From: UBA7985 sp002711265
Lineage (GTDB): Bacteria; Pseudomonadota; Alphaproteobacteria; UBA7985
DNA length: 64,000 nt
NCBI GenBank assembly: GCA_965660945.1
Contig: CBFIBS010000013.1
Span: 1 to 64,000, forward strand
Reading direction: 5' to 3'
Of this stretch, positions 25,988 through 36,200 are shown piece by piece. Each line of letters opens with the position of its first letter. The first letter of the stretch is position 1. Position numbers and translations under genes: made by a program. The notes beneath the pieces are model-generated. The model saw only the letters and a program-made list of their open reading frames with translations, was not told the origin of the DNA and ran no database searches.

Positions 25988-28291
25988 TCAGTCCCAGCGT
26001 CCGCGGTAGCGGTCCGGCACCGCCTGTCTGGGACTTAAGCCGGTGTCTTCAAGGCGGTAGGCCCCCGAGCGGTTGCCATTGCTCTCCACCCCGGTGGAGC
26101 GGTCGATATCGAACTGCCGGTCGGGCAGGCGGGTGTAGTAGTCCAGCGGCTCGCCTGCGTCGTCCAGACCGCCGACCGAGCGCTCGAACGGCAGCTCGTC
26201 CAGGGCGCTGTCGGGCACTTCACTGTCAGACACGTCGAGACCGGTTTCGCCCTCGCTGTCCCCGCCCATAGGTGCCTGACGCTGCTGCTGCTGGGGCGGC
26301 GGCGGCTGGCTTGCCTGCAGGAACGGCGGCGGCACGTAAGTATCGGGATCGCACAGCGGTGGTGTGGGCTGTTCGGGGGTGGGCAGGAAGCGGTAACCGG
26401 TCAGCACCGAAGACAGCAGGACCAGCCCGGCGGCGAACAGGAGCGGGCTCAGCGCGAATGGAAAAATGAACCCGGGCAGGCCGCCTTCGGTAACGGCTTC
26501 CGCGCGATGCACGAGCGCCGGGTTGCGAGCCGCTAGAGCACCAGCACCAGCGCCGGCACCGGCTTGAACACCTTCTGCGCCCAGCGCCGTCACGTAGGCT
26601 TCGAGGCTGCCGCCGGTCGCCATCCGGGCATCGACCTTCTGCGCCACTTCCGGCGCGGTCTGCCGCTTCAGGGTCGCCAGCATCAGCAGCACGACAGCCG
26701 CGAGCAGGCAGGCCCCACCGAAGGAGACGGCCAGCATCCGCGGCACGTCGGTCCAGGCGTAGAGCTGGTTGTAGGCGAAGGTTTCATCCCGCCACTGGAA
26801 GCGTTCAACCGCGGCCCAGTCGACCACCAGCGCCCCCAGCGCCAGCGCGGCGAACAGACTGCCGAACAGCAGCGCAAAGCCGATCAGGCGCAGGCTGCGG
26901 ATCCAGACCCTGCGGGTCGTTTGGTTAGAGAGCGCCTGCGCCGTCTTGGGCGCCGCAGGCCGCAGTGGCGCGATCAGACCCGGGGCCAGCACCCGCGTAC
27001 CGGCCAGCGACAGAAGCGCCAGCAGTGCCAGCAGACCCACGCCGACGAAGGGCCAGGCCTGCCCCCAGGGCCGCAGCAGGTCCGTGCGCGACTTCTGCGA
27101 GAGCTGCTCGGTCACCGAGCGGGCGCGGTCGCGAAATTCGCGGGCCTCGTCACGCCGCCCCATCAGGGTCGCCGTCCGCCCAAGGATCACCAGCGAGCAA
27201 GCGAATTCAGCCACGTCCCCGCGCTGCTCCTGCAGCTGGGCAATCTGGTCAAAGGTGTCGAAGGCACGCTCGTATTCGCGCACGGCCAGCCAGAAGCGAC
27301 CGATCAGCTCCAGCACCTTTAGGAAGCTCTCAGACTCGGCAAAATCAGGCGACAGGATCGCCAACTCATTTACGTTGGCCTCGATCTCTAGCAGGCTCTC
27401 GACTCCGCCCACCGAAAGATCGGCAAGCAGGCGGAAAACGTCGACCAGCTGCCGCAGTTCGGGGTTGCGATTGCCGATCGAAAGAAAGGCTTCGATCAGC
27501 TGGGTGCTGACCCGCTCCTGCAGCGCCTGAGGTTGGTAGGGCAGCAGCAGTGCGGTGCCGAAAACCTCGGGCTCGGTCAGGCGCATGAAGTCGTAGGCCG
27601 CGGGGTCGAGGATGATCTCCTCGAGCTGCGTGGTCATGGTGTTGAGGCCGCGCGAGATGGCGGCGAGCCGCTCGGCCTCCGGGTCGCCGGGATCCTTGCG
27701 TACGGCGGCCTGCGCCAGCCTCTGCGCATCGTCGAAGTTGTTGTTGAGCAGCGCAACCTGCCCCAGCAGCACCAGCACGGGGGAGGGTGCCCGGCGCTCG
27801 GAAAAGTCCTGCAGCAGGGTCTGGACGGCGGCGATATCGCCATCGGCCATGGCCAGTTCAGCCAGCGCGTAGTCGGCCAGGTCGGGCAGGAACGGCAGCT
27901 TTGTGGTGGCCTCGGTCTGGGCGGCGGCCTCGGTCATCAGCTCGGTCAAGGCATCCTTGCGCTCGGCGTAGATGCTGGAGAGCACCAGCCAGCGATAGAG
28001 CCGGGCTTCCTCGGGTTCCTGCCGGGTGTAGGTCAGGAAGTGTTTGTAGGCGCGGGCGTACTGCTGGTTGGACAGCATAGCGCGCCCGGTTTTGACCAGA
28101 CCGCCGATCCGGCGCTCCTGCTCGGAGAGGCGTTCACTCTGCGCAGACGCCGGCGGAGCCGATAGGGTGAGCAGTATCGCAAAAACCGCGGTCACGAACG
28201 CGCCAGACAGCACCCGCACCCACCGCCTGACACGCGGGCGAGGCCCGGCGTGCAAACTGTGGTGGCCAGCATCTGAGATGGCTGGGATCAT
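25988..28291 (-). CDS. TPR-containing multi-pass membrane protein, first gene of MoxR operon
   Basis: A 767-aa protein I do not recognise as a named family. It has an N-terminal signal or anchor (about 27-50, ending PPASAQ), then a helical tetratricopeptide-like region (GRAMLSNQQYARAYKHFLTY and similar repeats, about 60-390). Four membrane segments follow between about 415 and 640, and the C-terminus is Pro/Gln-rich and probably disordered. It precedes moxR on the same strand by about 95 bp and likely heads the six-gene operon. The TPR domain suggests a scaffold for the MoxR/VWA proteins. The start ATG 28291 lacks a clear ribosome site, so it is uncertain. Confidence 0.75.
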   Translation of the reverse strand: MIPAISDAGHHSLHAGPRPRVRRWVRVLSGAFVTAVFAILLTLSAPPASAQSERLSEQERRIGGLVKTGRAMLSNQQYARAYKHFLTYTRQEPEEARLYRWLVLSSIYAERKDALTELMTEAAAQTEATTKLPFLPDLADYALAELAMADGDIAAVQTLLQDFSERRAPSPVLVLLGQVALLNNNFDDAQRLAQAAVRKDPGDPEAERLAAISRGLNTMTTQLEEIILDPAAYDFMRLTEPEVFGTALLLPYQPQALQERVSTQLIEAFLSIGNRNPELRQLVDVFRLLADLSVGGVESLLEIEANVNELAILSPDFAESESFLKVLELIGRFWLAVREYERAFDTFDQIAQLQEQRGDVAEFACSLVILGRTATLMGRRDEAREFRDRARSVTEQLSQKSRTDLLRPWGQAWPFVGVGLLALLALLSLAGTRVLAPGLIAPLRPAAPKTAQALSNQTTRRVWIRSLRLIGFALLFGSLFAALALGALVVDWAAVERFQWRDETFAYNQLYAWTDVPRMLAVSFGGACLLAAVVLLMLATLKRQTAPEVAQKVDARMATGGSLEAYVTALGAEGVQAGAGAGAGALAARNPALVHRAEAVTEGGLPGFIFPFALSPLLFAAGLVLLSSVLTGYRFLPTPEQPTPPLCDPDTYVPPPFLQASQPPPPQQQQRQAPMGGDSEGETGLDVSDSEVPDSALDELPFERSVGGLDDAGEPLDYYTRLPDRQFDIDRSTGVESNGNRSGAYRLEDTGLSPRQAVPDRYRGRWD

Positions 28292-28506
28292 GCTGATTGT
28301 GTACTCCCCCGGGAAACCGCGCTTTGGTGAGAACCGACTGCTTGTTTATCTAGTCGGACCCGGCGATATTCCCAACGCTGCAGACCAGTTTTTTGTGCTT
28401 GGTCATTCACAGTTATGTCATTCGTTGCTTGCAGGAAGCCATGGACCCTAAGCGTGGCAAAATGCGGGCAGCACACGTCCATCATCGGGGCTGACGAGGA
28501 AACGTG

Positions 28507-28761
28507 ATGATCCGCTTATTATATTTCGCCTGGGTCCGGGTTCAGATCGGCCTCGACGAGGAGCGCCAGACCCTTCCCGGCAGCCCGATGACGGTCGAAG
28601 CGCTGCTCGACTGGCTGCCCAGTCTGGGGCCGGGGCACGCCCGTGCACTGGAGCAGCGTGGCAAGCTCCGCGTTGCGGTCAATCAGGTCTTTGCCCAGCC
28701 GGATACGCTCATTCATGCGGGCGATGAAGTCGCCGTGTTCCCGCCGGTCACCGGCGGCTGA
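28507..28761 (+). CDS. moaD: MoaD/ThiS-family sulfur carrier, probable molybdopterin synthase small subunit
   Basis: An 84-aa beta-grasp protein ending in GG, the residue pair that is adenylated and thiocarboxylated. VLLYFAWVR-like N-terminal strand (MIRLLYFAWVRVQIGL), AVNQVF in the middle and DEVAVFPPVTGG at the C-terminus match MoaD. GAGGA lies 6 nt upstream of ATG 28507. moaE is not adjacent, so the gene is an orphan between two minus-strand units, and it may serve another sulfur transfer pathway. The upstream 215 bp are shared with the divergent MoxR operon. Confidence 0.8.
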   Translation: MIRLLYFAWVRVQIGLDEERQTLPGSPMTVEALLDWLPSLGPGHARALEQRGKLRVAVNQVFAQPDTLIHAGDEVAVFPPVTGG

Positions 28762-28772
28762 GACGTCGACTG

Positions 28773-31253
28773 TCAGAAGATGGCGTCGGCTTCGCTGACG
28801 GCGTTACCCCCGGACCGGCTGCCCGACGTCGTTGAATTCCTGGAAGGGCTGCTGCCCGACTGGCGCGAGCCGCGGCTGCCGCTGACGGCTTCGCGGGGTT
28901 CTTCGCCTTCGCCGATCACCCGGCCGTCGTCCGCCACCATGCGCACGTCGATCACGCCGGTCCGCGGGTCGATGTTCGAAATCGGAACGCCAACCGGGTA
29001 GCGGAATTGGGTCACCGGGGTGTCAGCAAGCGCGCCGTTGATGAAGGCTGCGAAAATCGGCGACGCTGACTTGCCGCCCGATTCCTTGGCACCCAGCGAC
29101 CGGGGCTGGTCAAAGCCGACGTAGACCCCGACCACCAGATCTGGCGAAAAGCCGATGAACCAGGCGTCCTTGGACTCCTGCGTGGTGCCGGTCTTGCCGC
29201 CAACCGGCCGATCGACGACCAGCCCAACCCGCCGTGCGGCTGTGCCGCGTTCGACAACGCCGCGCAGCATGGAAACGACGTGGTAAGCCGCTAGCTCGCT
29301 GGTCACCTGCTCCCCGTGTTCGAAGACCACTGGCATGCTGGTCCGGTCCCAATCCTCAGCATCATTACATCCCACACAGTTCCGGCGCTCGTGGCGGAAG
29401 AGGGTTCGACCGTAGCGATCCTGCACGCGGTCGATCAGGGTGGGCTCAATCTGCTTGCCGCCGTTGACCAGCATCCCGTAGGCGCTGGTGAGGTCCATCA
29501 GCGTGGTTTCGGCCGTACCCAGCGAAATCGAAAGGTAGGGGGGCAGGTTGTCATCAATCCCAAAGTCACGCGCGATCTCAACGATCCGACCCATGCCGAC
29601 TTCGTTTGCCAGTCGAATGGTCATAAGGTTGCGCGACCACTCCAGCCCCTTGTAGAGCGGTTGCCGGCCCCAGAAGGTGCCGTCGTAGTTCTGCGGCCGC
29701 CAGTCGGGTTCATCGTCCACGCCCGGGATGATCCATGGGTTGTCGAGCACGGTTGAATTCGGCGACAGCCCCTGTTCCATTGCGGCGAGGTAGACGAAGG
29801 GCTTGAAGGTCGAGCCGGGCTGGCGCTCGGCCTGCGTGGCACGGTTAAGGGCGCCCTGCGCGGGGTCGTAGGCGTAGCCGCCAACCAAAGCCAGCACCCG
29901 CCCCGTATGCGGGTCAATTGCGATCAACGCGCCCTCAATCTCCGGGATTTGCTGCAACGAAAAATCACCGTCATCACGCGCTGAAACGAGCACTACGTCG
30001 CCTGGAGCGAGAATGTCTTCGACCCGTCTGGGCTCATCTCCCACCGCATCATCGCTGATCTTCGGCCGTGCCCAGACATAGCCGTCGTAGGGCAGGCGGC
30101 CGATTGCGCCGTCCTCAAAGCCGAGCACAGCGGTTGAGCCGTCGATATCGATGATCGCGGCAGGCAGCAGATCGAGCAGGTCGTAGGGGCGTTCCCACGC
30201 CGCCAGACCGACCTGCCAGTCGGCGAGATCAACCTGCCCGACCGGTCCACGGAAGCCGTGACGGCGGTCGTAGTCGATCAGGCCGTCGCGCAGCGTCTGC
30301 TGCGCGAGGGTCTGCAACCGGGTGTCCATGGTGGTGCGCACGGACAGCCCTTCGGTGCGAACCACGTCCGGGCCATAGGTGGTCGAGAGCTGGCGATAGG
30401 CTTCGGTGCTGAAATAGCCGGTTTCATCGGTCGCAGCGGCGTTGGAGCGGAACTGCAGGTCAAAGTCCGGCACGACTTCGGCGAGCGCCTCGGCTTCTTC
30501 GGTCTGCAGATAGCCGTTCTCGGCCATCTGGCGCAGGACATAGGCGCGCCGGTCCATGCCGCGGGCGAGCTCTTCCTCGTCGTCAGGCTCGTAGTTCGAC
30601 GGTCCTTTGATCACGGCGGCCAGATAGGCTGCTTCCGAAACGGTCAGGTCGGCCACTGCCTTATCGAAGTAGGCCAGCGAGGCTTCGGCCAGCCCGTAAG
30701 CCCGCAGGCCGAAGAAAATCTCGTTGAGATAGAGTTCTAGGATTTCGTCTTTGGTCAGGTCGCGTTCGAGCTGCCAGGCGATGAAGGCCTCGCGGATCTT
30801 ACGCTCGACCGAATAGCTGTCACCGGTGATGAAGTTCTTTGCCACCTGCTGGGTAATGGTCGAAGCCCCCGCCAGCCGTCGGCCGTCGACCATGCGCTGA
30901 ACATTGCGCAGCATGACCTTGCCCAGCGAGATGAAATCGACCCCGCCGTGGCGGAAGAAGTCTTTGTCCTCGGCCGAAATGAAGGCCTCGACCACATGCT
31001 CCGGCACCTGCTCGATCGGGATGAACAGCCGCCGTTCCTCGGCAAATTCAGCCATGAGCGCGCCGTCGGCGGCGTGCAGCCGGGTGATCACCTTGGGTTG
31101 GTAGTCCTGAACCACTTCGTGATCCGGCAGGTCATGGCCGTAGCGGTAATACATGTAACCACACCCGCCTGCGAGCAGCAGGAAGACCAGCACGATCCCC
31201 AGCAGCAGGGTCATGAACAGGAATCGCAGGGTTCGCAGGGCAAACGAGACCAT
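28773..31253 (-). CDS. mrcA: Penicillin-binding protein 1A
   Basis: A bifunctional class A PBP (826 aa) that polymerises and cross-links peptidoglycan. It has an N-terminal anchor (about 11-32), then the GT51 glycosyltransferase with catalytic Glu95 in ISAEDKDFF and GASTITQQVAKN. The transpeptidase has the SxxK motif in PGSTFKPF near 482 and KTGTT near 686. The C-terminal 40 residues are Ser/Gly-rich. The amidase gene lies upstream on the same strand with a 176-bp gap. An 8-bp tandem repeat (GGTCAGTG) sits just before the start, around 31295-31320. rne and prfB are nearby, an arrangement common in alphaproteobacteria. Confidence 0.95.
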   Translation of the reverse strand: MVSFALRTLRFLFMTLLLGIVLVFLLLAGGCGYMYYRYGHDLPDHEVVQDYQPKVITRLHAADGALMAEFAEERRLFIPIEQVPEHVVEAFISAEDKDFFRHGGVDFISLGKVMLRNVQRMVDGRRLAGASTITQQVAKNFITGDSYSVERKIREAFIAWQLERDLTKDEILELYLNEIFFGLRAYGLAEASLAYFDKAVADLTVSEAAYLAAVIKGPSNYEPDDEEELARGMDRRAYVLRQMAENGYLQTEEAEALAEVVPDFDLQFRSNAAATDETGYFSTEAYRQLSTTYGPDVVRTEGLSVRTTMDTRLQTLAQQTLRDGLIDYDRRHGFRGPVGQVDLADWQVGLAAWERPYDLLDLLPAAIIDIDGSTAVLGFEDGAIGRLPYDGYVWARPKISDDAVGDEPRRVEDILAPGDVVLVSARDDGDFSLQQIPEIEGALIAIDPHTGRVLALVGGYAYDPAQGALNRATQAERQPGSTFKPFVYLAAMEQGLSPNSTVLDNPWIIPGVDDEPDWRPQNYDGTFWGRQPLYKGLEWSRNLMTIRLANEVGMGRIVEIARDFGIDDNLPPYLSISLGTAETTLMDLTSAYGMLVNGGKQIEPTLIDRVQDRYGRTLFRHERRNCVGCNDAEDWDRTSMPVVFEHGEQVTSELAAYHVVSMLRGVVERGTAARRVGLVVDRPVGGKTGTTQESKDAWFIGFSPDLVVGVYVGFDQPRSLGAKESGGKSASPIFAAFINGALADTPVTQFRYPVGVPISNIDPRTGVIDVRMVADDGRVIGEGEEPREAVSGSRGSRQSGSSPSRNSTTSGSRSGGNAVSEADAIF

Positions 31254-31429
31254 GGGGCTCTGTGTCTCCGGTCGCCGCCGGGCGGCTCAGTCGGTCGGTG
31301 GGTCAGTGGGTCAGTGGGTTACTCGGTTGGTTCGTCATTTGATCAGTTGGGGGCCAACGAGGGGCCGACACCCGCTGGGCGATCTGAATCGCCGCATAAC
31401 TATCAGATTTAGATGCACGCGCCACGCCT

Positions 31430-32797
31430 CTACTGCAAGGGCGTGGCGAAATAACGGTCGATGGCGTCAGCGATGCCGCGCACTAGCGGCTTGCGGCTGC
31501 GGGCCGTGCGCAGCATGTCGGCGTCCTGCGCGTTGGTGACAAAGCCCATTTCCAGCAGCAGCGATGGCATGTCCGGCGCTTTGAGCACGGCAAAGCCGGC
31601 ATAGCGGTGGGGCGGGTCGATGGTGACCCATGATTTCTGCAGTTCCTCGCTGAAAATCTCAGCGGCCTGCGCCGACGAATTCAGGGTCTCGCGGTGGGCC
31701 AGATCGAGCAGGATCGACATCAGGCCGTCCGAGCGTTCGCTGACCGGCAGGCCGGCGATGAAATCGGACTTGTTCTCGCGCAGCGCGAGGGCCGCAGCCT
31801 CGGCATCCGAGGCGTCATCGGAGAGCGTGTAGACCGACGCACCGCGCGCCGAGCGGCGTGGGTTGGCGTCGGCGTGGATGGAGATGAACAGGTCGGCCTG
31901 ATGCCCGCGACCGATTTCATAGCGGTCGCGCAACTTGATATAGGTATCCCCCTCCCGGGTCAGGTACACGTCGTAGCGGCCGGTGGCCTCGAGCGCACTC
32001 TTGATCTCGCGCGCGGTGGCGAGGGTCAGATCCTTTTCCCGGATGCCGTTCTTGGTCGCGCCGGGATCCTTGCCGCCGTGGCCGGGATCGAGGACGATGA
32101 TGCGGCGGCCAATCACCTGCGCGGGCACCGGTGGCCGGATCGCGGGCACGGGCAGCCCCCGATCAAAGCTCTGCACGGGCAGCATGGACGCGGCTTCGCT
32201 GGTATTGTGGCGCAGTATCTGTGCCACCGGCATACCGTCGGCGCTGGAGCGCGAGGTTTGTAGCGGCTGGGTAACGCCGAAGGTGACCCTGTTCTGATTT
32301 TGAGTCGCGTCTGCGGCGATCTCTGCCAGCGGCTTCAGCTCGATCTCCAGTGAATGCTGTTTACTGCCGCTCTGATCGAGGATCAGCGCGTTGGCGACCG
32401 CGACCGGTTCGAATAGGTCGAAAATGATGCGTGACGTCTGCTGGGTCTGGTGACCATAACGAACCGAGCGGACAACCCCGCCGGGCTGTGGCAGGTTGCC
32501 GGGCTGGATAGCCCAATGCACGGTCGGCATGTCGAGGATCAAGCGGTCGGGGGCCTGCGCGAGGGCGAGGCGATAGGCCAGCGTCTTGTCGACCCCGATG
32601 GAAATCCGGGTGCGCTGATAGCTCGGACTGACGGCGATACCGCTGATGCTCGGATGGCCAAAGGTCTGAGCGTGCGTCTGGGCCTGTGCCGTCCCAGCGC
32701 GCAGCGGCACGTCGGCCGCGAGCACGCCCCACAGCACGAGGGCGAGGCCGGCCGCAACGGCAACCTTCAGCATTTGAACAACAGCAGCGCGTCGCAC
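31430..32797 (-). CDS. N-acetylmuramoyl-L-alanine amidase with AMIN domain
   Basis: A periplasmic zinc amidase (455 aa, AmiC-like) that splits septal peptidoglycan. A signal peptide (about 1-36) is followed by an AMIN targeting domain (about 50-150) and a linker. The Amidase_3 domain has zinc ligands in VLDPGHGGKDPG, the Glu of NGIREKDL and the His of FISIHAD. The catalytic Glu is in LLLEMGFVTN. An insert rich in Ala/Asp after SVYTLSDDASD resembles the autoinhibitory helix of AmiB/AmiC-type enzymes, which would need an EnvC/NlpD-type activator. It is divergent from rne. Confidence 0.93.
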   Translation of the reverse strand: MRRAAVVQMLKVAVAAGLALVLWGVLAADVPLRAGTAQAQTHAQTFGHPSISGIAVSPSYQRTRISIGVDKTLAYRLALAQAPDRLILDMPTVHWAIQPGNLPQPGGVVRSVRYGHQTQQTSRIIFDLFEPVAVANALILDQSGSKQHSLEIELKPLAEIAADATQNQNRVTFGVTQPLQTSRSSADGMPVAQILRHNTSEAASMLPVQSFDRGLPVPAIRPPVPAQVIGRRIIVLDPGHGGKDPGATKNGIREKDLTLATAREIKSALEATGRYDVYLTREGDTYIKLRDRYEIGRGHQADLFISIHADANPRRSARGASVYTLSDDASDAEAAALALRENKSDFIAGLPVSERSDGLMSILLDLAHRETLNSSAQAAEIFSEELQKSWVTIDPPHRYAGFAVLKAPDMPSLLLEMGFVTNAQDADMLRTARSRKPLVRGIADAIDRYFATPLQ

Positions 32798-33287
32798 GAC
32801 CCAGAACCCTTGAAAACTTCGGGCCTTTTTCGAGTGATGGCCCGTGAACGGGGCATAAATCGAATCGGCAATCAGAAAATAACAAATTAAAATATAACCT
32901 GAAAATAATGGTTTATAATGTTTTTCACAAGTGCAAAATCAGTGCTGTAACCCGAGAATTACATAAGGCGCAGCTGAGGTGCGGCATTTGAGGTGGACGC
33001 CCAAGGTTCCGAGGCTTAAGTAAGAGGGGCAGTACGGATGTCCGTGCTGTTTGATCGCAATTCTTACCGCGATGATCACGACGGCAGAAGCTGGGCGCCC
33101 GAAGCCAAAACCGACGGGGCCTTGCAAACATGGAGCGAGATAGCTCGCCCGTGTCTGAACTCGATAAATCGCGAATTGCGCCCGATGAACACCGGTTGCC
33201 ACCGTGCAACCCGTAACATAGCTGCGCCGCTGGCGGATGAGCGCGATTGCGTCACCGCGAAAGCTGGCAGCAGCGTTAGGAGATATG
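32798..33287. other. Long divergent intergenic region (amidase / rne leader)
   Basis: 490 bp without a gene. Its left part (32865-32935) is unusually AT-rich and contains a perfect TATAAT at 32914-32919, which could be a promoter element for rne; no good -35 is spaced from it. The right part would be a long rne 5' leader. It contains GGTTGC-caccgt-GCAACC at 33194-33211 and other weak inverted repeats. RNase E messages are commonly autoregulated through such leaders. Confidence 0.55.
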
Positions 33288-36200
33288 ATGAGCAAGAAGA
33301 TGCTTATCGACGCGTCCCGGAGTGATGAAACTCGGGTCGTGGTTATGGTCGACGGTCGGATCGAGGAAATCGATCACGAAACCGCCGATCGACGCCCCAT
33401 TAAATCTAACATCTATCTGGCCCGGGTGACGCGGGTTGAACCGTCCTTGCAGGCGGCCTTTGTCGACTACGGCGGAAACCGTCACGGCTTTCTGCCCTTT
33501 TCCGAAATCCATCCTGACTACTACCAGCTGCCCGTCGCTGACCGCGAGGCGCTGCTGCGCGAGGTCGAGGAAAAGGTCGAGGAACGCCGCCAGCGCTTCC
33601 TGAACCACCGCGCCAATCCGCGCCGGGGCGGCCGTGGACGGGGGGCGCGCAGCAGCGAGACTGCAGCGGCTGTAGACCCGGAGGGCGATCAGCCCCACGT
33701 CGATTTCCCCGTCGATCAGAACGGCGATTTCATCGCGCCCGATGCCATGACGGCCGACAATCTTGAGGTCGGTGTCGACGATGCCACCGTCGCTGATGCT
33801 GCCGATGCTGCTGCTGACACCGATGCGGCGCCAGCCGAAGTCGAAGCCGGGGCAGCCGATGCGACGGTGTCGCTGACCGAGGCTGCAGACGATGCAGCAG
33901 CCGGAGCCGCCGACACGGGCGATGCCGAGAGCGATGGCAGCGACGCGGGTGACGAGCCTGCAAAGACCGCAACCGCTGCAACCGGCACCGACGACGACAA
34001 GGTCGTGAGCGACGATGCCGTGACGCTGGGCGATGCCGCCCGTGATCTGCCGCAGGACGACGATGAAGACGATGGCAGCAGTGAAGACGACGTTGCCTCC
34101 GAGCAGTTGGAAGCCGAAGCCAGCGCTGACACCCACGACGGCGATGATAGCGGCGTCGACGGTGAGGGCGGGATCGAAGAACTACCCGAACGCGACCTTG
34201 TCATCGAGGAAGCCGGTGCCGGCGAAGACGAAGACGATAATGACAGCGATGAGGCGGATGCGGCTGAAGAAGCCGATGCCAGTGCTGAAGGTGACGACGA
34301 AGACGGTGACGGGGGCAAGAAGCCACGCTCGCGTCGACGCCGGCGTTCCCGCCGCGGCCGCAAGGGCGGTTCGGGCGACGAAGACAGCGCCGAGGGCGGG
34401 AAATCCGCTCGCGGTCGTTCAGACCGTGATGATGACGATGATGAAGACGAAAACGAAGACGACGTCGATCACGACGAGGACGAAGAGGACATTTTCGATG
34501 AAGACGCCGAGCGTCGCTCGATCATGCACTCGATCATCTCCCGACGTTACTCAATTCAAGAGGTGATCAAGCGCCGCCAGGTAATGCTGGTACAGGTGAC
34601 CAAGGAAGAGCGGGGCAACAAGGGCGCTGCCCTGAGTTCCTACCTCTCGCTCGCCGGTCGCTATAGCGTTTACATGCCGAACACGACCCGGGGTGGCGGC
34701 ATCTCCCGCAAGATTTCCTCGCCCAAGGACCGTCGCCGGCTCAAGACCATCCTCGACGATCTGGATCTGCCGCAGGATATTTCGATTATCGTCCGCACGG
34801 CCGGGAGCCAGCGGACCAAGGCAGAAATCAAGCGCGACTACGAATACCTGCGCCGGACCTGGGACGGGATCCGCGAAACCACGCTCAACTCCATGGCTCC
34901 TTCGCTGATCTACGAAGAAGCCAACGTGATGAAGCGGGCGATCCGCGACATGTATTCCAGCGATATGGAAGAAGTGCTGGTCGAGGGTGAAGAAGGCTAC
35001 AAGGACGCCAAGAGCTTCATGAAGACCCTGACCCCGTCGCACGCCAAGCGGGTTCAGCAGTTCAAGAATGAAGGCACGTCGCTGTTCCAGCGCCACAAGG
35101 CCGAGCAGCAGCTTGATGCGCTGTTCAACCCGGTGGTGACGCTCAAGTCCGGCGGTTATCTGGTGCTGAACCAGACCGAGGCGCTGGTCGCGGTCGACGT
35201 CAACTCGGGCAAGGCGACCCGCGAGCGCTCGATCGAAGAGACGGCGCTGGCGACCAACCTTGAAGCCGCCGAAGAAGTCGCGCGACAGCTGCGCCTGCGT
35301 GATCTTGCCGGTCTGGTAGTGATCGACTTCATCGATATGGATGAATCGCGGCACCGGGGGCAGGTTGAGCGTCGGCTCAAGGAATCCATGCGTGGCGACC
35401 GCGCCCGCATTCAGCTGGGGCGGATTTCGCCCTTCGGCCTGCTGGAGCTGTCACGCCAGCGGATCCGCCCGTCCGTGTTCGATACCACCATGGTCGGCTG
35501 CCCGGTTTGTGGCGGGATCGGTGTTGTCCGCTCATCGGGGTCGCTGGCCTCGTCGATCATGCGCCGGATTGGCGATCTGCTGCTCGAGCGTGACAATCTC
35601 GACCGGATCGAGATCGATGCGCCGACCGATGCTGCGCTGAAGGTGCTCAACGATCACCGCGAAGAGCTGGCCCAACTGGAAAACCAGCACGGGGTGAAGA
35701 TCGCTGTGCTGCCGAACGCGCAACTGCACTCGCCGCACTTCCACCTGCGGGTCTACACCGAAGACAAGGTCGAGACCTTTGAAGAGGGCTACACCGCCGA
35801 TCCGACGGCGCCGAAGAAAGATCGCCGTCGCGGCCGTCGTGGGGGTCGTTCTGAGGACCGGGACAAGGATCGCAGCCGCGATGACGAAGAGGGCGGAAGC
35901 CGTCGTGGGCGTCGTGGCCGGGGTCGCGGGTCCCGTGGTGAGGGCGAGGACGAGGGCGACAGCCGCAGCGCTGACGATATCGACGATCGCGCCGACAGCG
36001 AAGACGGCGACGGCGAGGGCGGTTCCCGCCGCCAGCGTGGTAAGCGCGGTGGCCGTCGGCGCGGCAAGCGAGACGGTGAAGGCGAGGCCAGTGCTTCGTC
36101 GGACACCGGCAGCGATGACAGCGGCGACGAATCCGATCGCCCCGAAGTTGAGGCCGGTGAAGAGGGCGATAAGCCCAAGCGCCGCCGGGGCAAGCGCGGC

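Noticed and set aside
33716..34363. Ser-rich and other minus-strand frames antisense to the rne acidic insert
   Set aside because: Low-complexity shadows of the GC-biased Asp/Glu codons on the coding strand.
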